A stretch of 16,874 nucleotides of DNA from an uncultured Collinsella sp. (GTDB lineage: Bacteria > Actinomycetota > Coriobacteriia > Coriobacteriales > Coriobacteriaceae). The translations under genes and the position numbers were made by a program. The notes beneath the pieces were generated by a model. It was given only the letters and a program-made list of their open reading frames with translations, searched no databases and was not told the DNA's origin. Where the stretch lies: positions 1-16,874 of the forward strand of contig URVD01000009.1 in assembly GCA_900551195.1 (NCBI GenBank). The letters are read 5' to 3'. Position 1 is the first letter of the stretch; each line of letters starts with the position of its first letter. Shown one piece after another: positions 1 through 6,258 of the stretch.

Positions 1-2
1 CC

Positions 3-136
3 GATCTAGGCTGGTTCCGCGCCGCAGACATTGTAGCAAGTTCGGACGACTCGTGGGGCGCCCTGATGGGATGGGCTCAGACTGCCGGGAGAGAGGAGAC
101 CGGTTCATCCTGGGCTCAACCTATGGGCAACAGACC

Positions 137-140
<4 letters not shown>
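3..140 (+). CDS. Possible 3' end of an unidentified gene (partial)
   Basis: An open frame enters from the left edge of the window and ends at TAG 138-140. It encodes about 45 residues beginning [19 protein letters not shown] and ending AQPMGNRP. Its stop codon overlaps the stop of convergent cysK in the shared bases TTAG (137-140), a common tail-to-tail arrangement. I do not recognise the family. Third-position GC is lower than in the neighbouring genes, so the frame could be open by chance. No start codon or domain is visible because the rest lies outside the window. Confidence 0.3.
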
Positions 141-1075
<935 letters not shown>

Positions 1076-1115
1076 GGTGAACCTCCAAAGTGTTCAAATG
1101 ACTGGATACCGTGTG

Positions 1116-1160
1116 GTTTTACGGCGTGGGTAGCAGCGAAACCCACAAACCTTATGGGTT
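1116..1160 (-). promoter_or_regulatory. Candidate cysK promoter with an upstream dyad
   Basis: On the minus strand a TAAAAC -10-like element (1116-1121) lies 40 bases before the cysK start. This matches the 33-39 base spacing of several other candidate promoters in the window. A dyad with AACCCA at 1140-1145 and TGGGTT at 1155-1160 would sit over the -35 region and just upstream, a suitable place for an operator. An alternative promoter farther upstream is TTGCAT (1206-1211) with TACTAT (1183-1188), spaced 17 bases. The start site and any regulator binding are not proven. Confidence 0.3.
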
Positions 1161-1264
1161 GTTCGTTTTGCTGTTGGCAAGCATAGTAGGCACTAAAGCC
1201 TAGTAATGCAATAGGAAATAGAAGATTATTACGAGTCGATTAACCATCTTGACGGGAATAGGTA

Positions 1265-1292
1265 TTTTCAAAACCAATATTTCGGCTAGAAT
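1265..1292 (+). promoter_or_regulatory. Candidate promoter of the Rrf2-family gene
   Basis: TAGAAT at 1287-1292 matches five of six -10 consensus positions and lies 36 bases before the start codon. A weak TTTTCA -35 (1265-1270) is 16 bases upstream. A weak TTTCGG/CCGAAA repeat (1280-1285 and 1310-1315) flanks the predicted transcription start. Rrf2 genes are often autoregulated, so an operator here is plausible but not shown. Confidence 0.35.
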
Positions 1293-1328
1293 TTCTACGA
1301 ATTAAAAGACCGAAAGGCAGCAATATAT

Positions 1329-1757
1329 ATGTTGGTTTCCACAAAGGGCAGATATGCCCTGCGCGTTATGGTCGACTTGGCCGAGCATCAGGCGGCAGGC
1401 CGCATTCCCCTCAAAGAGATCGCCGCGCGTCAGGGGATTTCGGAGAAATATTTGGAGAACATTTTGGCTACGCTCGTGCGCGCCAATATGCTCTCGGGCA
1501 TGCGCGGCAAGGGCGGCGGCTACGTGCTCACACGCCCGCCCGAGCAGTACACGGTGGGCGAGATCCTGCGCCTGACCGAGGGTAGCCTAGCACCGGTCGC
1601 ATGCCTGGACGGCGACTGCAAAGGTTGCTCGCGATCTGATGAGTGTCCTACACTCGATGTTTGGAAGAACCTGGACAAGCTCATCAACGACTACCTCGAC
1701 GGCGTGACACTCGATACGCTCGTTGCCCCCAACGAGGGCTACGACTACGTCATCTAG
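1329..1757 (+). CDS. Rrf2-family transcriptional regulator (IscR/CymR-like)
   Basis: The 142-residue protein opens with the classic Rrf2 sequence MLVSTKGRYALRVMVDLA. A winged helix-turn-helix covers roughly 26-80, including the wing motif RGKGGGYVLTRP (59-70). The C-terminal effector segment has four cysteines, C92, C97, C100 and C106, followed by a W-x-x-L motif as in IscR. IscR binds [2Fe-2S] with three cysteines and a histidine, but here the position matching that histidine is leucine (L109), so the ligand set must differ or use the fourth cysteine. The start is supported by AAAGG at 1313-1317. The gene is divergent from cysK, suggesting control of cysteine synthesis or Fe-S homeostasis. 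Whether it is a true CymR, an IscR or another cluster sensor cannot be decided from sequence alone. Confidence 0.88.
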   Translation: MLVSTKGRYALRVMVDLAEHQAAGRIPLKEIAARQGISEKYLENILATLVRANMLSGMRGKGGGYVLTRPPEQYTVGEILRLTEGSLAPVACLDGDCKGCSRSDECPTLDVWKNLDKLINDYLDGVTLDTLVAPNEGYDYVI

Positions 1758-1800
1758 CCCCACCTGCTATTGGGGGACGGGGCAGAAATGGTAGATTTTC
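1758..1800. repeat. Possible fragment of a dispersed intergenic repeat
   Basis: The segment after the Rrf2 stop contains TTGGGGGACGG (1770-1780). A nearly identical TTGGGGACGG occurs on the minus strand in the right arm of the palindrome at 2985-3017. The match is short and could be coincidental, but both lie in noncoding DNA beside terminators, and a CCCC/GGGG pairing within this segment suggests a degenerate palindrome. Confidence 0.2.
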
Positions 1801-1826
1801 TTGTCCTCTGAGGCTTGGCAAATGAC

Positions 1827-1863
1827 AAGGCCGCCCATCGTTGCGATGGACGGCCTTCGTTTT
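1827..1863. terminator. Strong intrinsic terminator between convergent genes
   Basis: Arms 1827-1840 and 1844-1857 form a 14-bp stem with one mismatch around a three-base TTG loop. The stem begins AAGGCCG and ends CGGCCTT, and TTTT follows at 1860-1863. It lies 70 bases beyond the Rrf2 stop and 37 bases beyond the stop of the convergent membrane-protein gene. It can serve the plus strand as a rho-independent terminator and may also stop the minus-strand transcript. Confidence 0.75.
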
Positions 1864-1894
1864 GGCGTGTTGTGGCGGTCCGTATCCGGTCGCT

Positions 1895-2260
1895 TTAGTT
1901 TCCGGCGATGCTGTCGAGAATGCTGCGCATGATGGATACCAGGATGCTGCCCATAAACGCCGATCCAAAGCTGGCGATGGAGATACCCGCGCCCAGCAGA
2001 TTGACCGACAGGTAGCTGGCCAGCTCGAGCATAAAGCTGTTGACCACAAGCTGAAAAATACCAAGCGTGATAATAGTGAGTGGCAGCGAGATGACCGTCA
2101 GGAACGGCTTAACGAGCGAGTCGACGATGTTGAGGAACAGTCCCACGAAGGCAAAGCAGACCCAGGCGTCGGCCATGCCGAAGGGCTGAATGCCGGGGAC
2201 GAGAAACGTTGCGATCGCGATGGCGATTGAGGTCAAAAGCCAGTTGAGCATAAAGCGCAT
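1895..2260 (-). CDS. YvlD/phage_holin_4_2 family membrane protein
   Basis: This 121-residue, very hydrophobic protein has about four membrane segments, near residues 5-23, 31-49, 54-80 and 95-115. The central stretch KPFLTVISLPLTIITLGIFQ (51-70), followed by LVVNS, is the signature of the Phage_holin_4_2 (YvlD-like) family. Despite its name, this family is common on bacterial chromosomes and is not itself evidence of a phage. Its biochemical role is unknown; in Bacillus, YvlD belongs to an envelope-stress-related operon. The start is supported by AAAGGA (2269-2274, minus strand) nine bisecting bases upstream of ATG 2260. The gene stands alone, convergent with the Rrf2 gene and divergent from yerC. 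No lysis, tail or integrase genes are nearby. Confidence 0.82.
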   Translation of the reverse strand: MRFMLNWLLTSIAIAIATFLVPGIQPFGMADAWVCFAFVGLFLNIVDSLVKPFLTVISLPLTIITLGIFQLVVNSFMLELASYLSVNLLGAGISIASFGSAFMGSILVSIMRSILDSIAGN

Positions 2261-2469
2261 GGTGTGAATCCTTTCTTGCGCATGGCGTGGTGAGGGAGCG
2301 TGAGAGGCACATGCCTTTGCAACTCGGACAGATGCTCGGGCACGGCTCTGTTTGGGCGCCCATTGTCTCAGATATTCGTGGAGCTTGCGTGCGCATTCGG
2401 TTTCAAAACGTCGTTCGTCCTAGAAAACGCGCCGCTGGCAGAGAGTTTTGTCGCTTTAGTTTGGTGGTG
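2261..2469. other. Upstream half of a 323-base intergenic gap; nothing clear seen
   Basis: The gap between the divergent membrane-protein gene and yerC spans 2261-2583. In this first part I find only a short AGGCA/TGCCT dyad (2305-2316) and no convincing promoter for the minus-strand gene. Open frames crossing it on either strand have no family resemblance and are probably chance. The regulatory signals of yerC start at about 2470. Confidence 0.4.
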
Positions 2470-2478
2470 TGCTAAACT
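2470..2478 (+). promoter_or_regulatory. Extended -10 promoter candidate for yerC
   Basis: TGCTAAACT (2470-2478) joins the TGn extension to a TAAACT -10 hexamer. A TTGTCG -35-like element (2448-2453) is 19 bases upstream, longer than ideal, but extended -10 promoters tolerate weak -35 elements. Transcription would begin near 2484-2486, at the edge of the dyad described next, leaving a leader of about 100 bases before yerC. Confidence 0.45.
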
Positions 2479-2483
2479 GCTAC

Positions 2484-2507
2484 GGGCAAAAGCCACAGGC
2501 GTTGCCC
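2484..2507. promoter_or_regulatory. Dyad at the predicted yerC transcription start
   Basis: GGGCAA (2484-2489) is perfectly complementary to TTGCCC (2502-2507), with an inner GCC/GGC pair (2492-2494 and 2498-2500). The dyad begins just after the -10 element, where a repressor would block transcription. TrpR-family proteins bind as dimers to such symmetric sites, so autoregulation by YerC is a reasonable inference. It could instead act as a 5' RNA hairpin. Confidence 0.35.
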
Positions 2508-2529
2508 TATTGCATAGAACGGGCGAACG

Positions 2530-2580
2530 ATGTCCGATGTCAGTATCAACTTCGATGCCTTTTGGCGGGTTTGGCGGTGA
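2530..2580 (+). CDS. Possible 16-residue leader ORF before yerC
   Basis: ATG at 2530 opens the reading MSDVSINFDAFWRVWR and ends at TGA 2578-2580, six bases before and in frame with the yerC start. It contains two tryptophan codons near the end. Its own ribosome binding site is weak. The end of the ORF overlaps the yerC ribosome binding site (GGCGGTGATC, a near match to the anti-Shine-Dalgarno complement), so translation of one could affect the other. Chance cannot be excluded for so short an ORF. Confidence 0.25.
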   Translation: MSDVSINFDAFWRVWR

Positions 2581-2583
2581 TCG

Positions 2584-2883
2584 ATGAATATCGAGAACAT
2601 GTTTGACAAGCCTGATGTCAAGCAGCTGGTCCACGCATTTAGCCTTTTGGACGACGAGAAAGATATCCAAGCGTTTTTGACCGATATCTGCACGCCGCGC
2701 GAGATCTGCGATCTTTCGCAACGTCTGCAGGTTGCGCGTTATCTGGATGAGGGCGAGCCTTATGTTGAGGTTCAGGCCCGCACCGGCGCTTCGTCCACCA
2801 CGGTGAGCCGTGTGTCCAAGGCGCTCAACGGCGAGTACGGTGGCTACCGCAAAATCCTCATTAAGCTGGAGGATGGCGAGTAG
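2584..2883 (+). CDS. yerC: YerC/YecD family TrpR-related DNA-binding protein
   Basis: The 99-residue protein matches the TrpR-like YerC family in length and sequence. A helical dimerisation region covers about 10-50, including the conserved run CTPREICDLSQRLQVARYL (36-54). A helix-turn-helix follows at about 59-83, with ARTGASSTTVSRVSKALN (65-82). The family is related to the tryptophan repressor but lacks a demonstrated tryptophan role, and comparative genomics in Firmicutes has linked some members to histidine biosynthesis. No amino-acid biosynthesis gene is adjacent here, so the targets are unknown. GGCGG at 2572-2576 with good spacing supports ATG 2584, and an in-frame TGA six bases upstream excludes a longer protein from this frame. 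A terminator follows 23 bases after the stop, so the gene is probably monocistronic. Confidence 0.85.
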   Translation: MNIENMFDKPDVKQLVHAFSLLDDEKDIQAFLTDICTPREICDLSQRLQVARYLDEGEPYVEVQARTGASSTTVSRVSKALNGEYGGYRKILIKLEDGE

Positions 2884-2906
2884 GCCGCGCCAAAAACGAA
2901 TTGTGC

Positions 2907-2934
2907 AAAACCGCTCCTCCGGGGGCGGTTTTTT
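2907..2934 (+). terminator. Intrinsic terminator of yerC
   Basis: AAAACCGCTCC (2907-2917) pairs with the GGGGCGGTTTT segment through an 11-bp stem with one G-T wobble and a short loop, followed by a run of T to 2934. It lies just after the yerC stop codon and is a typical rho-independent terminator. Confidence 0.85.
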
Positions 2935-3017
2935 GATCCCTTAAGGACGGAGGAAAACGGATCACCGGGTTAGACTGACCCCTTCGGTGATCCGTTTTCC
3001 TCCGTCCCCAAGGGATC
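2935..3017. repeat. Long intergenic palindrome with 33-bp arms
   Basis: The left arm (2935-2967) and right arm (2985-3017) match as inverted repeats at 31 of 33 positions, separated by 17 bases. The outer ends read GATCCCTT and AAGGGATC. The loop adds a further GGGT/ACCC pairing. It directly abuts the yerC terminator and lies 40 bases before the candidate addB promoter. No T-run follows, so it is not a standard terminator. The form resembles REP-type or miniature mobile palindromes, but only one full copy is in this window. Confidence 0.8.
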
Positions 3018-3057
3018 AAATCTGTTGGCGTGGGGCAAATCTGTCCGCGTGGGCGGG

Positions 3058-3063
3058 TAGGAT
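3058..3063 (+). promoter_or_regulatory. Candidate -10 element for the addB-addA operon
   Basis: TAGGAT lies 39 bases before the addB start and is preceded by GCGGG. The same GCGG-then-TAnnAT arrangement occurs before the small gene at 10012 and before dnaE, at nearly the same distance from their starts. No clear -35 is seen. Confidence 0.35.
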
Positions 3064-3102
3064 GGATACATTGATTATTGCGAACAGTTTGAGCGGAGGA
3101 CC

Positions 3103-6100
3103 ATGCCTGTTCGAATCTATACCACCAATGCCGGCACGGATTTGAGCGATGCCGAGTCGGCGTTGCTTGCCGACCTTATTGCCCGCCATGGACGTGCCGT
3201 GCTTCTGGCGTCAACGTTTGCCGAGCTCGACCTGTGTCGCCATGATGCGGCGGAAGCCGGGATTTCGCTGGGTATTGACTACAAAACGCCTACATCGTGG
3301 CTTCGCTCGCTTTGGGAGCTTTTGGGCGACGGGCGCGGTTTCGTCGACAACCTGCAGCGTCAGATGCTGTTCTCGGACATGGTCACGCGTCTCGACGATG
3401 CCGACCTGCAGCCGCTTTCGCGCAGCCAGGGCACAGTGCGCATGCTTGCGCGCATGGCCCGCGACGTGTTGCCGGGCGTTGCGGGGACGACGGCCGAGCG
3501 ATGCCGTGGCAACAATTGCCAGCCTGAGCCAAAAAGCGATGCCGAGGCTCGTGTGTTCGAGCTTTTGCGTGCCTACGCGGGTGGTTTGGACCGTCGAGAT
3601 ATGGTCGAGCCCTGCGAGGCGGCTGACATTATGGCCGATGCCCTGGCCGATAACCTGCCGGCGTGCACCCGCGCCGTATGCGTGCGCGGTATCACGTCGA
3701 TTACGCACGGCCTGCTCGAGCTGCTGTCTGCCGTGGCGAACAATGGGGGGGAGGTCGTCGTACTGCTTGCCTGCGAGCAGGCGGCGATGCGCGAGGAGCT
3801 TGCCGCGGCATTTGATGCCCGCGGTGTGCTGTTCGAGGCCGCGCCGCTGAGGGAGGACGCCGTCGCGTCTGATGCCGCTTGCGGGACCGCCGCTCAGCCT
3901 GCCTTTATTGAGGTCGCCGGCCCCCATGCCCGTGCCCATGCTTATGCGGACGCCATCGATACGTTGGTGAAAACGCACAAGGAGTCCAAGGACGATAAAG
4001 CTACTGCAACGCCCGCTGACCCCGTGCGCGTGCTCGTTGTTTCTGCCCGGGCACCCCAGCTGTTCGGTGAGCTCGCCTCTCGTCTGGCGGCCCGTCATAT
4101 CGCTGCCGAGACAGTTGAGTTCACGGCGTTTTCTCAATCCATTGCGGGCAGGCAGTTCACGGCGCTCGCCAACCTGATCGAGCGTATGAAGGCCGCCGAC
4201 GAAGGGGCAGCTTCTAAGACTGAGTGGTGGCCCGCGCCGGAGCTTACCGACTGGATTTACAGTCCGCTTTCGGGCGCTGATGCCGTCAATGCCCGTACCT
4301 TCGATAAGAATATGCGTCTCTCGCGCAGCAAGACTACCGCGGGCGTTAAGAGCCTGCTGCAGAGCGTCCAAGGCCAGGTGAGGGGCGCGCGCAAGGCGGC
4401 GAGCGACGAGAACTGGTTTAAGAACGTGCCGTGCGTGGTCTCGGACGTGTTCCAGGCGCTGTGGCGTGACAAGCCCGTGACGGCGCTCAAGGCCATGCTT
4501 GCCGTTGCCGAGGCACTGCCCGATCGCGCGCTTGGTGGTCTCGACGGCCAGGCCCGTCGCCAGGCGGAGGTGGCCCTGCTGCGCCACGCGATCGACATCC
4601 TTATGAATGGCGCCCGTGCGCTCGACGTGTCGCAGGCCGCGACCGTGCCCGTGCTCGATGGCATTCGCACCAAGGTGGACAAGCGTAGCACCGCCTACGA
4701 TTACGAGACCTACGAGGTTGACCGTGCGCCACGTGCCCAGGTTCGCTTTACTTCGCTTGCCGATGCGGCGGCCCTGCGCCCCGATAGCTACGATGCCGTG
4801 CTGTTTGCCGACGTCGACCTGGACAGTTATCCGCTCTCACATGAGGAGGGCCCGCTGGCAACGCTGACGGCGAGCCTCGGTCGCGAGGGCGTGACGCTTG
4901 AGCCTGCGGCCTTGCTGCGCGCACGCTTTGGCCGCGCGATACAAACGTCGCGTGGTCCGGTTGCGCTTGCCCGCGTGACGCACGATCGCCAGGCGCGCGA
5001 GTGCTACCCGGCTGCCGTGTGGACTGAGTTGCGGGCGCATGCCGAGGCCGCTAACGATGCTAAGGCCGCTGACGCCGACAAGGCCGCTGACGACGCTAAG
5101 GCCGTTGGCGCCGACAAGGCGAAGTGTGTGGGTGAGGGCGATATCGTAAGGGACTTCGATCCCGCGGCAGGCGAAGGTCTTAGGCGCGAGCGCGTGACCT
5201 GCGAAGCTCCTCAGCACCTGAGCGATGAAGCCATTCCGTATTTGGTCCTGCGTCGTCGCGATGGCGAGGGCGAGGATGCGCCGCTGGTGCCGCGCCTGAC
5301 GTCTGCCTCGCAGATCGAGGCCTATTCGACCTGCCCGCTATGCTGGTTCGTCTCGTACCGCGTGAAGCCCCAGTCGATCGACGCTGGCTTTGGCAATATG
5401 GAGAAGGGCAACTTTGTCCACGACGTGCTGGAACACTTGCATGCCCGTCTGCCCCAGGAGGGCATGGAGCGCGTGACACCCATGAATCTGCCACGCGCGA
5501 AGGAGCTGCTGCGCGAGGTCTTTGACGAGACCTTGGCCGAGCATGCGGGCAAGCGCGGTACCGAGGGCCCGCTCGTGCCGCTCTCCCCGGTGGAGGAGCG
5601 CCAGGTGGCCGAGATTTTGCCGCAGCTGGAGGGCGTTCTTGCCTACGAGTCCGAGGCGCTCGCGCCCTTCGCGCCGCGCTACCTGGAGTTTGCGTTCAAC
5701 GAGCTCCAGGTCGAGTATGCCGGCTGGCCGCTCGGCGGGCGCATCGACCGCGTGGATGTGGATGCCGAGAATCGCGCCGTGGTAATCGACTACAAGCATC
5801 GCACGGGCGTTGAGGAGTTTAAACTCGCCGACCCCACGGTGCGCGACGAGGAATCGGGCGAGGCCGCCATCGACGACCCGCGGTGGCTGCCGCCCCATAC
5901 CCAGACGCTTATCTATGCGCAGGCCATGCGCCGGGCGCTGGATCTGGATGCCCGTGCGGCGCTCTATTTTTCGACCAAGGGCGGCAAACCGGCGCTGCGC
6001 GGCGCCGCGAGTGCCGAGCTGCTCGAGGAAGAGCGCGGCGACGGCCGCATCCCGGGGCTTAAGAAGGGCTTTCCCGGCGAGGGTGGCAGCATGGACTTCG

Positions 6101-6255
6101 ACGCCCTGCTCGATCGCGTGGAGGCCGGCATCGCCGAGCGCCTGCACGAACTCGAGGCAGGCGACGTTGCCGCCGTCGACCCGACGTCGGCTCAGGCCGC
6201 GCATGCGCGCTGCTCGTATAACCACGAAGGAACGTTTGTAAGAAGGGACGTGTAG
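3103..6255 (+). CDS. addB: AddB-like PD-(D/E)XK nuclease subunit
   Basis: The 1050-residue protein is probably the AddB/RexB-type partner of the helicase encoded immediately downstream; together they process double-strand DNA ends for RecA-dependent repair. Residues 1 to about 640 form a helicase-like region without a recognisable Walker A (no GKS or GKT). An Ala/Asp/Lys linker (648-675) follows. The C-terminal nuclease domain shows C744-P-L-C747, GNFVH (769-773, H773), GRIDR (879-883, D882), VIDYK (894-898, D896 and K898) and Q934-TLI-Y938, which is the RecB/AddB nuclease pattern. Classical AddB has three closely spaced C-terminal cysteines for a 4Fe-4S cluster. Only C1037 is seen here, so that cluster may be absent or altered. 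AGCGGAGG (3092-3099) supports the ATG. The stop is three bases before the next start, indicating tight coupling. The N-terminal half diverges enough that a general PD-(D/E)XK family name is the safest label. Confidence 0.82.
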   Translation: MPVRIYTTNAGTDLSDAESALLADLIARHGRAVLLASTFAELDLCRHDAAEAGISLGIDYKTPTSWLRSLWELLGDGRGFVDNLQRQMLFSDMVTRLDDADLQPLSRSQGTVRMLARMARDVLPGVAGTTAERCRGNNCQPEPKSDAEARVFELLRAYAGGLDRRDMVEPCEAADIMADALADNLPACTRAVCVRGITSITHGLLELLSAVANNGGEVVVLLACEQAAMREELAAAFDARGVLFEAAPLREDAVASDAACGTAAQPAFIEVAGPHARAHAYADAIDTLVKTHKESKDDKATATPADPVRVLVVSARAPQLFGELASRLAARHIAAETVEFTAFSQSIAGRQFTALANLIERMKAADEGAASKTEWWPAPELTDWIYSPLSGADAVNARTFDKNMRLSRSKTTAGVKSLLQSVQGQVRGARKAASDENWFKNVPCVVSDVFQALWRDKPVTALKAMLAVAEALPDRALGGLDGQARRQAEVALLRHAIDILMNGARALDVSQAATVPVLDGIRTKVDKRSTAYDYETYEVDRAPRAQVRFTSLADAAALRPDSYDAVLFADVDLDSYPLSHEEGPLATLTASLGREGVTLEPAALLRARFGRAIQTSRGPVALARVTHDRQARECYPAAVWTELRAHAEAANDAKAADADKAADDAKAVGADKAKCVGEGDIVRDFDPAAGEGLRRERVTCEAPQHLSDEAIPYLVLRRRDGEGEDAPLVPRLTSASQIEAYSTCPLCWFVSYRVKPQSIDAGFGNMEKGNFVHDVLEHLHARLPQEGMERVTPMNLPRAKELLREVFDETLAEHAGKRGTEGPLVPLSPVEERQVAEILPQLEGVLAYESEALAPFAPRYLEFAFNELQVEYAGWPLGGRIDRVDVDAENRAVVIDYKHRTGVEEFKLADPTVRDEESGEAAIDDPRWLPPHTQTLIYAQAMRRALDLDARAALYFSTKGGKPALRGAASAELLEEERGDGRIPGLKKGFPGEGGSMDFDALLDRVEAGIAERLHELEAGDVAAVDPTSAQAAHARCSYNHEGTFVRRDV
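5044..5115 (+). repeat. Four tandem 18-bp units inside addB
   Basis: Units start at 5044, 5062, 5080 and 5098, each close to AAGGCCGCTGACGMCGMY, and encode six-residue repeats EAANDA, KAADAD, KAADDA and KAVGAD (residues 648-671). Eighteen bases preserve the frame, so copy number could change without disrupting the protein. The repeat lies in the linker between the helicase-like and nuclease regions. Confidence 0.85.
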
Positions 6256-6258
6256 ACC

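Noticed and set aside
1895..2260. Prophage lysis gene
   Set aside because: The holin-4-type label covers common chromosomal membrane proteins, and no other phage gene is nearby.
2300..2587. Plus-strand frame across the yerC promoter region
   Set aside because: It has no ribosome binding site or family resemblance and overlaps clear promoter and dyad signals.
2935..3017. CRISPR or simple terminator
   Set aside because: There is only one inverted repeat, with no spaced direct repeats and no T-run after the stem.
3211..4587. Minus-strand frame opposite addB
   Set aside because: It is antisense to a well-supported coding frame, with Arg/Gln-rich sequence and no motifs.
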